From an uncultured Porphyromonadaceae bacterium (GTDB lineage Bacteria > Bacteroidota > Bacteroidia > Bacteroidales > Muribaculaceae), in NCBI GenBank assembly GCA_902495075.1, contig CABUVO010000001.1, positions 124,001 through 188,000 of the forward strand: DNA of 64,000 nucleotides. The letters run 5' to 3'. Under the pieces are notes generated by a model. The model searched no databases, was not told the origin of the DNA, and saw only the letters and a program-made list of their open reading frames with translations. Below, one piece after another: positions 1-8,377 of this stretch. The number at the start of each line of letters is the position of its first letter. The stretch's first letter is position 1. A program made the position numbers and the translations under genes.

Positions 1-1094
1 GGATAATTCCTTGCCGACACGCAGTATCGTTGATTTTTTAGTTTCTTTAAAGCTGTCTTATCTGGGAATTCCTCAATATGCAAAACTCTTCCGGGGAAAT
101 CAGGATAAAACTTTTCAGAGATAAACAAGGACGTATTAGGTGCTACATGTTTAATACCAGCGAAGCGGGAACATAGAGCACCTGCTGAGCGTAATTTCAT
201 TAATCCGGCATTAGGCTCATAAAGAAAACTTCCTATTTTTAAATCATCGGATGATGCAATGGATGTATCAGTGACTGCCAATTCTTCTTTTTCGAACAAA
301 ATATCTGAAATAATCCCGGAGTCATCAAGGTCAATTATTCTTATTCCCTGAAATGAAATTCCCTTGACTATTTCTACTAATACCTCTTTGCATTCACTTT
401 TTACACAAACGATGTGGATATATGTCGTTTCGGGTATTTCTTTTATAATCTGAGAAATATCGAGAAGAGGAGATGATTTTATAAAAATCCTGTCAGCCTT
501 CTCAAGCATAAGGGGCATTAATTTGACAACATCGGGCGTGCAGTCGGCAAAAGAATACATGCGTCGATTATTTGCATCACGTCTTGCCGGATCAATGAAT
601 ATGATATCAACTTTAGAATCAATAGATGCCAGAAATTCAGTGCTGTCAATATTGATAGCCGTAATATTACTGGTATTTAGAATTTTTGCATTATGTCGCA
701 ACGCTTCTGATTTGTTCGCATCTACATCGCATGCTGTCACCTTGTTTCCTCGCATTGCGATTGACAAGGCATCTATGCCCAGACCGGCTGTCATATCTAC
801 CACGATTTTACCGGATCCTGCTAAAGCTGCATGATATTCCGCGACTCTTTCATCTGATGCTTGTTCAGAAGAAATGGAATCGGGAAAAAGAAATTGTTGG
901 AAACTAAGGAAATAGGATAGTTTTGATAATGTTTTTCGTCTGCAAATTATTTGGGTTATTGCAAAATCCAGAGGGAAGGGCAGCTCTTTATTGTGATATT
1001 TGAGAAGTAGCTGATTGCCGTCAACCTTTTCATTGTCTGAAATAAAACGGAAGAACGGACTCGCAGAATTTTCAAATTCACTATAATCTGTCAT
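1..1094 (-). CDS. Class I SAM-dependent methyltransferase (THUMP-like, PG1098 family), partial
   Basis: The gene runs off the left edge, so its C-terminus is missing; 364 codons are visible from the ATG at 1094. The translation carries a class I Rossmann methyltransferase core: VVDMTAGLGIDALSIA (SAM-binding motif I) around residue 98, an acidic residue at the end of strand 2 (ACDVDANKSEA), and a catalytic-type IDPARRD motif near residue 160. The IDPARRD motif and the C-terminal extension are typical of the Bacteroidetes family with a THUMP-like or ferredoxin-fold domain (PG1098-like), thought to act on RNA or nucleic acid; the substrate is not known to me. A well-formed promoter lies immediately upstream, divergent from the amidase gene. 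Confidence 0.85.
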   Translation of the reverse strand, partial: MTDYSEFENSASPFFRFISDNEKVDGNQLLLKYHNKELPFPLDFAITQIICRRKTLSKLSYFLSFQQFLFPDSISSEQASDERVAEYHAALAGSGKIVVDMTAGLGIDALSIAMRGNKVTACDVDANKSEALRHNAKILNTSNITAINIDSTEFLASIDSKVDIIFIDPARRDANNRRMYSFADCTPDVVKLMPLMLEKADRIFIKSSPLLDISQIIKEIPETTYIHIVCVKSECKEVLVEIVKGISFQGIRIIDLDDSGIISDILFEKEELAVTDTSIASSDDLKIGSFLYEPNAGLMKLRSAGALCSRFAGIKHVAPNTSLFISEKFYPDFPGRVLHIEEFPDKTALKKLKNQRYCVSARNY

Positions 1095-1114
1095 AATATA
1101 CTCTAAATTTTCTA

Positions 1115-1145
1115 CAAATTTAATAATTAGCGATCATTTTTCAAA
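1115..1145 (-). promoter_or_regulatory. Bacteroidetes-type promoter for the methyltransferase gene
   Basis: Read on the minus strand, TTTG (1142-1145) is followed after 19 nt by TAAATTTG (1115-1122). Both elements match the Bacteroidetes primary sigma consensus TTTG / TAnnTTTG exactly. The predicted start is about 12-15 nt upstream of the ATG at 1094. Confidence 0.6.
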
Positions 1146-1204
1146 AACGTGCGGCAGAGCAATATGAGAAGTAAAAAAATTGCGTTAACAAAATTTAAAT
1201 ATTT

Positions 1205-1234
1205 TTTCAGGCTGCGAAAAAAGAGATATATTTG
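1205..1234 (+). promoter_or_regulatory. Bacteroidetes-type promoter for the amidase gene
   Basis: TATATTTG (1227-1234) matches the -7 consensus TAnnTTTG, with a T-rich -33 element ending at 1207 and a 19-nt spacer. The predicted transcription start (about 1241) excludes the TTG at 1232 as translation start and supports the ATG at 1253. Confidence 0.5.
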
Positions 1235-1252
1235 CAGATAAATTTTGTGAAA

Positions 1253-2791
1253 ATGAATTTTAAAAGCAATCTACGTATATTATCATTAATTTCGATTCTA
1301 TCAATCTTTAGTATATTCCCTGCTGTGAATATACAGGCTCATGATGCACCAAAGAAAGGTGACGAGTTTGTTCTGGTTATTGATCCGGGACATGGAGGGC
1401 ATGATGCCGGTGCTGTTGATAATAATGTAAAAGAGAAGGATATAAACCTTGGAGTTGCAAAAAAACTTGCTGCCAAGATTAAGAAAGGAATGAAAAATGT
1501 TAAGGTTGTAATGACCAGAGACAATGACTCCTACATCACACTTCAGGACCGTGCTAAAATCGCAAATGATAATAAAGGGAATCTTTTTATTTCCATTCAT
1601 ACTAATTCCGTAGATAAGACAAACCCCAATAGAAAGAAAGTCAACGGAGCTTCAGTTTATGCCCTCGGTCTTCATAAGGATCAGAGCAACCTTCAAGTGG
1701 CGCGTAGAGAAAACTCGGTTATTGAGCTGGAAAAGAATTTTGAGCAGAAATATAGCGGCTTTGATCCTTCAAAAGATGAATCGTATATTATTTTTGAGAT
1801 GGCTCAAAAAAAGAATCTTGGTCAGAGTCTCAAGTTTGCAGATCTCGCGCAAAAGAATCTCGTAAAAGAGGCTGCAAGAGGAGACAGAGGTGTGAAACAG
1901 GCGGGGTTCTGGGTGTTATGGGCAACTTCGATGCCATCCGTCCTTGTGGAGCTTGATTTTATCTGTAATCCAAACTCGGCAGTATACATGGGATCTGAGA
2001 AGGGGCAGAATCAGCTTGCTGAAGCTTTATATAAGGCTGTTGATAAATATATCGGTAATAAAAAAGGTGATAAAGCAGCCGCTGAGCATGTTGAGGCAGC
2101 AGACAAGAAAGAATCAGACCTACAGGCAGCAACACCTCTGATTTCGTCTTCACAACCTATTGAAAAGAAGATTGAAAATAAAAAATCATCACAACCTGCT
2201 TCCGCATTTACAAAGCGGAGAAGACGTTCGGAATCTGCAAAGAAAGCGTCTGCAATAAGAAATGTTGAGACAGCTGTCATTCCATTGCATCGTGAAGATG
2301 AACGCATGGCGATAGTTGAAATTAAAGAAGTTGAACCAGTGATAGCAGCTGATGAAAGTGTGTCTGAAGAGGCTAAAGGGAAAAAGAAAAAAAAATCTGA
2401 TAAGAAAAAGCAGAATAAAAAACAGAATAAAAAATCCACGAGAATTTATAATAACAAAACTGTAGTTTTAAATTCAGATGGCTCAACAAGTCTTGCTGAT
2501 GGTGATGTGAACTCTGTTACTGCACTGAAGAAACATAAATCCATTTCTGGATACCATTCGAAGGTTGAGAAACTCAAAACAGTGTATAAGATTCAGATTC
2601 TCGCCAGCTCGGATATTTTGAAACAAAACAATCCAAGATTTTGCGGCCTGACTCCCGTGAAGTCTTTTAAAGAGAACAATCTATATAAATATACTTATGG
2701 TGAAAGCGAGAACAGAAATGAAATGGAAAATCTGCTTAAGATCGTAAAAGAAAAAATTCCAGACGCTTTCATAATAAAAAGTCAGAAATGA
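1253..2791 (+). CDS. N-acetylmuramoyl-L-alanine amidase (Amidase_3), secreted
   Basis: Hydrolyses the amide bond between MurNAc and the stem peptide of peptidoglycan, acting in the periplasm. The start at 1253 (MNFKSNLRIL) gives a clean signal peptide ending near NIQA; the in-frame TTG at 1232 lies on the promoter and is unlikely. The catalytic domain shows the zinc-binding VIDPGHGGHDAG motif, a Glu in ENSVIELE, the ISIHTNS motif and the catalytic Glu in SVLVELDF. A long low-complexity Lys/Glu-rich linker (about residues 280-415) follows, then a C-terminal module of about 100 residues (YKIQILASS) that resembles a SPOR-like fold and could bind denuded septal glycan. It is followed after 34 nt by the MCE gene, probably one envelope operon. 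Confidence 0.9.
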   Translation: MNFKSNLRILSLISILSIFSIFPAVNIQAHDAPKKGDEFVLVIDPGHGGHDAGAVDNNVKEKDINLGVAKKLAAKIKKGMKNVKVVMTRDNDSYITLQDRAKIANDNKGNLFISIHTNSVDKTNPNRKKVNGASVYALGLHKDQSNLQVARRENSVIELEKNFEQKYSGFDPSKDESYIIFEMAQKKNLGQSLKFADLAQKNLVKEAARGDRGVKQAGFWVLWATSMPSVLVELDFICNPNSAVYMGSEKGQNQLAEALYKAVDKYIGNKKGDKAAAEHVEAADKKESDLQAATPLISSSQPIEKKIENKKSSQPASAFTKRRRRSESAKKASAIRNVETAVIPLHREDERMAIVEIKEVEPVIAADESVSEEAKGKKKKKSDKKKQNKKQNKKSTRIYNNKTVVLNSDGSTSLADGDVNSVTALKKHKSISGYHSKVEKLKTVYKIQILASSDILKQNNPRFCGLTPVKSFKENNLYKYTYGESENRNEMENLLKIVKEKIPDAFIIKSQK

Positions 2792-2825
2792 TGATCAGGT
2801 TGAATCAATTCGAAATTAAAAGGTT

Positions 2826-3728
2826 ATGAAAAAAATATTTAACAAAGAGTTTATTATTGGAATTTGTGTGATTGCCGCGATTGTCATTCTGATTTTCGGA
2901 ATTGACTATTTAAAAGGTATCAATCTTTTTAGTCCTGCCAATTTTTATTATGCATCGTATGATAATGTTGCCGGTCTTGAGATTTCATCACCAGTAACAG
3001 TGGATGGATATAAAGTCGGTCAAGTCCGTGAGATCCAGTTTGATTATGAGAATCCAGGGAAAATCAAGGTATTGCTTGCATTGAATAAGAATCTTCGGAT
3101 TCCTGTAGATTCAAGGGCGACCATGGGATCAACACTTATGAGCGGTAATTTTATTGCTATAAAATTAGGTAAAAGTGCAGAGAAAATTCCTGTAGGAGGT
3201 GATATTGAATCAATTGAGACTTCTGATTTGATGTCTTCTCTCAGCGAAGATATTATGCCAGCAATAAACCAGATTCTACCACGTGTTGATTCTCTTCTCT
3301 ATAATCTTAATAAACTTGCCGGAGATCCCGCATTGATTTCGTCAATTCAAAGACTTGACGGGATTACGGGGAATGTCTTGAATGCTACAGATGGATTGAA
3401 TTCTACAATAAATAAGGATCTTCCGATTGTTATGAGAAATGTGAAATCTATCAGCCATGGGCTTGATACTGTCACTTCTAATCTTGGCGTTTTGTCTGCG
3501 CAGCTGAAGTCTCTTCCTCTTAACACTACTGTAGAGAATGTGAACGCATTGACAGACAATCTTACAAAATTTTCTAATCAACTTAATGATCCAAATTCAA
3601 CATTAGGCATGCTTATGAATGATCCTGAATTGTATAATAAGCTTAATAGGGTTGCAGCCGATGTTGATTCTCTGATTGTGGATATAAAGAAGAATCCTAA
3701 ACGCTATATAAGTATAAAACTTTTATAG
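2826..3728 (+). CDS. MlaD/MCE family protein
   Basis: A 300-aa protein with one N-terminal membrane anchor (residues about 8-27, rich in Ile/Val) followed by the MCE domain (about 37-115: NVAGLEISSPVTVDGYKVGQV and LMSGNFIAIKLG). MCE proteins form hexameric rings that carry lipids between inner and outer membranes, usually with an ABC transporter (MlaEF). No MlaE/F genes are adjacent here. The C-terminal half is helical, as expected for the membrane-spanning needle or coiled part of MCE proteins. It lies 34 nt after the amidase gene on the same strand, as commonly seen in Bacteroidetes. Confidence 0.88.
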   Translation: MKKIFNKEFIIGICVIAAIVILIFGIDYLKGINLFSPANFYYASYDNVAGLEISSPVTVDGYKVGQVREIQFDYENPGKIKVLLALNKNLRIPVDSRATMGSTLMSGNFIAIKLGKSAEKIPVGGDIESIETSDLMSSLSEDIMPAINQILPRVDSLLYNLNKLAGDPALISSIQRLDGITGNVLNATDGLNSTINKDLPIVMRNVKSISHGLDTVTSNLGVLSAQLKSLPLNTTVENVNALTDNLTKFSNQLNDPNSTLGMLMNDPELYNKLNRVAADVDSLIVDIKKNPKRYISIKLL

Positions 3729-3830
3729 AATAGTTTATCATTCCCGCTTATTTAGACTGATTATAAATAAGAATATTATTTTTATAAATCTATAATGCGC
3801 GGTTTTAAAAGAATTTCGACTTGAATGTTA

Positions 3831-3864
3831 AAATTGGCACTATCGGAAATGATAGTGCCAATTT
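3831..3864. terminator. Perfect 14-bp hairpin between the MCE gene and dnaA
   Basis: The arms 3831-3844 and 3851-3864 are perfect inverted repeats around a 6-nt loop (GGAAAT). There is no long T-run, so this could be a factor-dependent or Bacteroidetes-style terminator, or a regulatory hairpin. The rest of the 309-bp gap 3729-4037 is AT-rich and holds only the dnaA leader; I saw no recognisable DnaA boxes. Confidence 0.55.
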
Positions 3865-3992
3865 GCTATATATCAATAATATATGGCAGTATGGATGCTA
3901 TTGAATATGCAATTTTATGGACTTTTGTGCAATGTGTTGATATTCAATATCGTATAAATTAATGATAAATTGCAAACAAAACATCATTTTTT

Positions 3993-4019
3993 TTTGTGGA
4001 AATTTTGTTATTATTTTGT
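3993..4019 (+). promoter_or_regulatory. Possible dnaA promoter (weak)
   Basis: TTTG at 3993-3996 and TATTTTGT at 4012-4019 resemble -33/-7 elements, but the -7 lacks one base of the consensus and the spacer is only 15 nt. Offered as the best candidate in the dnaA leader. Confidence 0.25.
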
Positions 4020-4037
4020 AGTCCAATCTGAGAGATA

Positions 4038-5429
4038 ATGGAGATGGACTTTCAAAATAAATGGAACAAATGCCTTGAACTGATAAAAGATAATATCGGT
4101 TTAGATCGCTTTAACACATGGTTTGCATGTGCTAAGCCTATTGCATTTGCCGACAACTGTCTCACCCTGCGTCTTCCGTCTCAATTTTATTATGAGAAAT
4201 ATGAAGACGATTTCTATGATATACTCTCTAAAGCCCTTAAACGAATTTTCGGTCAGCAGATTCGGCTTACCTATGAAGTTGATGTTGTGTCAAACGACAA
4301 AAATGCCAAGGTAAGACTTGAGAGTCCTCAGCAATCTCATATTATAAAGAATAAGGTTGTTAGATCGTATACTAATGTTCCGATTGAAAAACGAGAGGTA
4401 GATTTTGATCCTCAGTTAAATTATTCGTTGAATTTTGAGAATTATTGCATAGGGGAGAGCAATAGGCTTCCTGTAACAATTGCTGAATATATAGCTGATA
4501 ATCCTGGCAAGCCCGAATTTAATCCGTTCTTTTTATATGGAAATGTGGGCGTGGGTAAAACACATTTGATTCAGGCTATCGGAATAAGAATCAAAGAACG
4601 CAATCCTAACGCGAAAGTTCTGTTCGTGCCCATGAAGCATTTTCAGAACTTATATGCGCAAGCCACAATCAAAAAAGATGTGCCTGGTTTCATTAACTGG
4701 TTTCAGATGATGGATGTCATCCTCTTTGATGATCTTCAGGAATTGTCTAATAAAACTGGAACGGCAGAAGCATTATTCCCCATATTCAATCATTTGCAGC
4801 GCAATCGTAAGAACATCATCTTCACCTGCGATCGTCCGCCTATGGAGCTTGACGGTATAGCGGATCGTCTTATCGACCGTTTTAAATGGGGGGTGGTTGA
4901 ACCGTTGCCGAATCCCGACTATCAGCTTAGAAAGAAAATACTTGAATTTAAATCGAAAAAGAATGGTTTGGGTCTTTCTGAGGATGTGATTGATGCTATT
5001 GCATCCGAGATTGATGGATCAGTTCGCGAACTTGAAACCATAGTGAATGGTCTTTTAACACGTGCAATCGTTAAGAATGCACCCTTGTCAGTGGAGTTGG
5101 CAAAAGAAGTGATGAGCCATGTGGTAAAGAAACCGGAACGCAAGCCAATCAATTTTGATATGATTGTCGAGACCACGGCAGAATATTTCAATCTAAATCC
5201 AGATGCAATTTTTTCTCAAAGTAGATTAAGAGATATTGCTGATGCGCGTCAGATGATAATGTATTTGTCGCATAAACACACACAGCTTTCATCACCTGCA
5301 ATCGGAAGTAAACTTAACAGAAAGCACGCAACTGTGCTTCACGGTATATCCTCAATTACTGACAGGCTTCCTTATTCAAAAGAATTGTCAGAGGCATTAG
5401 AAGCAATTGAGAGTGAATTGTTCAGATAA
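4038..5429 (+). CDS. dnaA: Chromosomal replication initiator protein DnaA
   Basis: AAA+ ATPase that binds DnaA boxes and melts the origin. The order of domains is typical: N-terminal domain I (residues 1-75), linker, ATPase domain with Walker A GNVGVGKTH (168-176) and Walker B ILFDDLQEL (228-236), sensor/arginine region DRLIDRFKWG, and C-terminal DNA-binding domain IV with the signature helix ending NRKHATVLHG. The signature differs slightly from the usual GRDHTTVLH. Length 463 aa is normal. The ATG at 4038 and an alternative ATG two codons later are both possible. The gene is bounded by hairpins on both sides, so it is probably transcribed alone. No dnaN neighbour is present, as in many Bacteroidetes. 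Confidence 0.96.
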   Translation: MEMDFQNKWNKCLELIKDNIGLDRFNTWFACAKPIAFADNCLTLRLPSQFYYEKYEDDFYDILSKALKRIFGQQIRLTYEVDVVSNDKNAKVRLESPQQSHIIKNKVVRSYTNVPIEKREVDFDPQLNYSLNFENYCIGESNRLPVTIAEYIADNPGKPEFNPFFLYGNVGVGKTHLIQAIGIRIKERNPNAKVLFVPMKHFQNLYAQATIKKDVPGFINWFQMMDVILFDDLQELSNKTGTAEALFPIFNHLQRNRKNIIFTCDRPPMELDGIADRLIDRFKWGVVEPLPNPDYQLRKKILEFKSKKNGLGLSEDVIDAIASEIDGSVRELETIVNGLLTRAIVKNAPLSVELAKEVMSHVVKKPERKPINFDMIVETTAEYFNLNPDAIFSQSRLRDIADARQMIMYLSHKHTQLSSPAIGSKLNRKHATVLHGISSITDRLPYSKELSEALEAIESELFR

Positions 5430-5450
5430 TTTACCAATTTACATAAAATA

Positions 5451-5485
5451 AAAAAGAGAGCTCATAGAGCTCTCTTTTTTATTTT
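5451..5485. terminator. Bidirectional intrinsic terminator between convergent dnaA and TPR genes
   Basis: A 13-bp stem: five A, then GAGAGCTC (5456-5463), loop ATA, GAGCTCTC (5467-5474), then six T. The A-run and T-run on either side make it work for both converging transcripts. Confidence 0.85.
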
Positions 5486-7685
5486 ATTCTTGTATATGAT
5501 TCAGTTTGATTGAATCGAGTATGAGATGCTGAGTTAATTTGTCGATACCAGCATTGCTTAAAGTGTCGGTATCTGCCAGGAATGACGCTTCAAAATCCTT
5601 AATATTGTTTTCGGCAGATTTTTTATATAAGGATATTGCTTCCTTTATTTTTTTTGAAGCTAATTTGACGTGACCGGCGTTCAGAAAGTCTATTGGTTCA
5701 GGAGAGGATAAAAGAATCTTATCATAATATGATGTACTTTTATTCAAATTGCCCGCCAAGAACTCTGTCCATGCTATGGCTTTCCATATTTTAGGATTGT
5801 CCGGGTTTATATAATTGGCATGATAATAAGAGTGGAGCGCTCCCTGGAGATCTCCTGACTCCGACAACGCATTACCGGTATTCATTATCAGCGACACGTT
5901 GTCGGGATCGCTTGACAGGGATTTTGAATAATACTCTGCCGCTTCTCTGTAGTTACCTAATTTTTTGTTTATAAATGCAAGTTTCTTAAGAAGCCACTGA
6001 CCCGGTTCTCCAAGAAGTTCAGATTTATGATAAGCCTCCAGTGCTTTGTCGTATTGTTTTAGCGATTGATAAGCGAATCCAACCTTTTCCCAGTAGGATG
6101 GATCATCCTTTTTAGAATCTTCGATGGCTTTAAAAAGTTCCAACGCTTCATCATAATATCCACGTTTGAAATAAAACTCACCGATAATCGTGATAATTTC
6201 CTCATCAGCCATCATTTCTCCAATTACAGGGAGCTCCAGGAAGTTGAACGGATCCTTAAATGGATCATCGAATTCCTCTTTTCTTCTAAACAGACGGAAG
6301 AATCGGTATAATTCTCGGATAAACACAACGGCTGCAGCATTAAATTCCGGGTTAGATTGTTTTTCAAGTCGGTCGGAAGCATTCTCCATCATTTGCGAGA
6401 GTTGCTGTTCGAATTGTCCCAACATCATTTTTCTTTGCTGTTCAGGCATTGCAGAGAAAGCGAACACGAGAGAATATTTATCGGAATCACACATGCCTGA
6501 ACCTAATGAAAACACCGTTTCAAGAGGTTTGCGGCTCTCTTTGTCCATCTTTATAGCCGGATTGTTCATATCAAAGGGCATGAACCATGCGCTGACTCCA
6601 TTGAAAAATGGGAAACCTTTTAGATTCGAAAACGTAACCATCATTAGATCCGCGCCCTCACTTTGCATTTCAGTCAGCTCACGCATTTTATCAGCCAATC
6701 CGTTTTTCTCAAGCATTTCTTCCCATTCCGGATTGTTTTCAAGCATTCCGGATTCAAAATCCATTGCGGAATTCCTCATTTTTTTTAGCATGTCGGGTCG
6801 CATTTTCATGAGTTCCGGTATTACTTCATCTCGCATTTTTGCTGCCACACGGTCTGTGTCGCGAGTACGGATGATTTCCTTAATAACCCCGCGAAGACGA
6901 CTGTAAGTAACAAGAGAATCCTGCCAAAGTTTCAAACGATTAAGCACATTTTTATCACTATATATGCGTTTGCTATGCCTTCTCAATGCCATGACGATCC
7001 CAACAAGAGAATGTGCAGCTATTTCTTCAGAAAGAGCATTCTCATAGATTTCAATAAGAGAAAGCATTTTGTCTCTATCATACACTCCCAGAAGGGACAG
7101 AGTCAATGCGGATATAAGATATAGAGCCAAAGACTTTTCTGTTGACGGTAAATTCACTTTATCTGTGAGAGCAGCGCAAAGCTCTTTGTTATTCCTTTCA
7201 GTCCATACAATATCAAAAAGTTGGTGCATGAGATTGTCTTTATCAACATAAAGACTTTCAGGGACAGAATCGGCAGCAAGTGCCAGATCTATGTTGGCAT
7301 CTATTTCTATGATGCGGTGCCAGATATTATCAAAAGAGTTGTTTCTGTGTTTGCATATTCTTGAAGTTGAATAATACAAAGAAGGACTTTCAATTGAAAG
7401 CTTATCTATCAGCAAGTTGTCACAAATCTCGCGAAGAGATCTGACTGTAGAGTCATAAACATCCTGGCGGGTGGGATCATCCAGACCTTCAATAAGATAA
7501 TGTATCATGTATCCGTAGGTCTGTCTCAGGCTTTTCAGGCTATCGGATGCCTGGAAATTTCCCTCTTCTTGCGATATTTTCTCAAGAAAATCGAAACTTT
7601 CGATCACACGATTCTCATCAAGGCATCTTTTAACCTCTGATATTTTGTTTTTTAGGGATTCTAATGTCATATTTCTATAAGTCAA
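5484..7685 (-). CDS. Tetratricopeptide repeat protein, function unknown
   Basis: A 733-aa soluble protein with no signal peptide or membrane segment. The C-terminal third (about residues 490-690) holds consecutive TPR units, for example GEFYFKRGYYDEALELFKAI, KVGFAYQSLKQYDKALEAY and NTGNALSESGDLQGALHSYY; TPRs mediate protein-protein contacts. The N-terminal 450 residues are helical without a motif I recognise. A second ATG at 7670 (MTLESLK) is an equally plausible start. Its stop codon sits on the T-rich side of the terminator shared with dnaA. Similar large TPR proteins are common hypotheticals in Bacteroidales; I cannot assign a role. Confidence 0.8.
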   Translation of the reverse strand: MTYRNMTLESLKNKISEVKRCLDENRVIESFDFLEKISQEEGNFQASDSLKSLRQTYGYMIHYLIEGLDDPTRQDVYDSTVRSLREICDNLLIDKLSIESPSLYYSTSRICKHRNNSFDNIWHRIIEIDANIDLALAADSVPESLYVDKDNLMHQLFDIVWTERNNKELCAALTDKVNLPSTEKSLALYLISALTLSLLGVYDRDKMLSLIEIYENALSEEIAAHSLVGIVMALRRHSKRIYSDKNVLNRLKLWQDSLVTYSRLRGVIKEIIRTRDTDRVAAKMRDEVIPELMKMRPDMLKKMRNSAMDFESGMLENNPEWEEMLEKNGLADKMRELTEMQSEGADLMMVTFSNLKGFPFFNGVSAWFMPFDMNNPAIKMDKESRKPLETVFSLGSGMCDSDKYSLVFAFSAMPEQQRKMMLGQFEQQLSQMMENASDRLEKQSNPEFNAAAVVFIRELYRFFRLFRRKEEFDDPFKDPFNFLELPVIGEMMADEEIITIIGEFYFKRGYYDEALELFKAIEDSKKDDPSYWEKVGFAYQSLKQYDKALEAYHKSELLGEPGQWLLKKLAFINKKLGNYREAAEYYSKSLSSDPDNVSLIMNTGNALSESGDLQGALHSYYHANYINPDNPKIWKAIAWTEFLAGNLNKSTSYYDKILLSSPEPIDFLNAGHVKLASKKIKEAISLYKKSAENNIKDFEASFLADTDTLSNAGIDKLTQHLILDSIKLNHIQE

Positions 7686-7778
7686 GATGTCTAATCTGAC
7701 ACCGTTTTATTCAAAGTCTGTAAATAATTAACAAATTTCACGCCAAAAAATTTTAATCAATAATTAAATCACTTCCAT

Positions 7779-7809
7779 ATTGCGATATGATTAAAATGTA
7801 TTAATTTTG
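7779..7809 (+). promoter_or_regulatory. Bacteroidetes-type promoter for the DUF4293 gene
   Basis: ATTG (7779-7782), 19-nt spacer, TAATTTTG (7802-7809), matching the -33 and -7 elements. The predicted start gives a leader of about 90 nt before the ATG at 7907. Confidence 0.55.
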
Positions 7810-7906
7810 TGTTATATTATTAAACTTTCGCAAGTGTAATTGTGGTTTAATATTTCAATGCGCAGTTTACACGTTTATTTATAGATTAATTAAGAAATAG
7901 ACAAAT

Positions 7907-8377
7907 ATGGTTATTCAACGTTGGCAATCAGTGCTGCTGTTAGTGGCGGCTGTGGCAATGGCCACATTTTCATTTCTCTCCCTTGGTCAGATCCAGCTTT
8001 CGGATTATACTTTAAATTTCACAACTCTCGGATTTTGTATCGAGGGTGAGACTACCAATGGAGCGGCATCCGGATATTATATGCACACCTGGTCATTCTT
8101 CATCGTATCATTGATGTGTGCCATTATCCCATTGATCGATATATTTCTTTTCAAGAATTTGCGTTTGCAGAAAACATTATGTCTTATCGGGATTCTCTTT
8201 ATACTTGCTGCGGTGTCGATAGGTTGTGGCTATGGTTATTGCACATTTGATGGAATTTCGGTAAGTTGGTCTTCATTGATCATTGCCCCGGTGATTGCTG
8301 TAATAGCACTCGTGATGGCATACAGCCGTATAAATGCAGATCAGAAGATGCTTCGATCTGTCGATCGCATCAGATAA
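7907..8377 (+). CDS. DUF4293 domain-containing membrane protein
   Basis: A 156-aa protein with four hydrophobic segments (about residues 8-30, 58-80, 83-108 and 116-138). The start MVIQRWQSVLLLVAAVAMA closely follows the family pattern in which an IQR-x-QS motif precedes the first membrane helix. DUF4293 is restricted to Bacteroidetes and its function is unknown; location is the inner membrane. The 3' end overlaps the 3' end of comEC by 8 bp (tail to tail). Confidence 0.85.
   Translation: MVIQRWQSVLLLVAAVAMATFSFLSLGQIQLSDYTLNFTTLGFCIEGETTNGAASGYYMHTWSFFIVSLMCAIIPLIDIFLFKNLRLQKTLCLIGILFILAAVSIGCGYGYCTFDGISVSWSSLIIAPVIAVIALVMAYSRINADQKMLRSVDRIR

Noticed and set aside
2011..2439. Minus-strand ORF of 142 aa inside the amidase gene
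   Set aside because: Mirror image of the Lys/Glu-rich linker; low-complexity Phe/Ser composition typical of a shadow.
3729..4037. Replication origin next to dnaA
   Set aside because: AT-rich, but I found no cluster of DnaA boxes (TTATCCACA-like) there.
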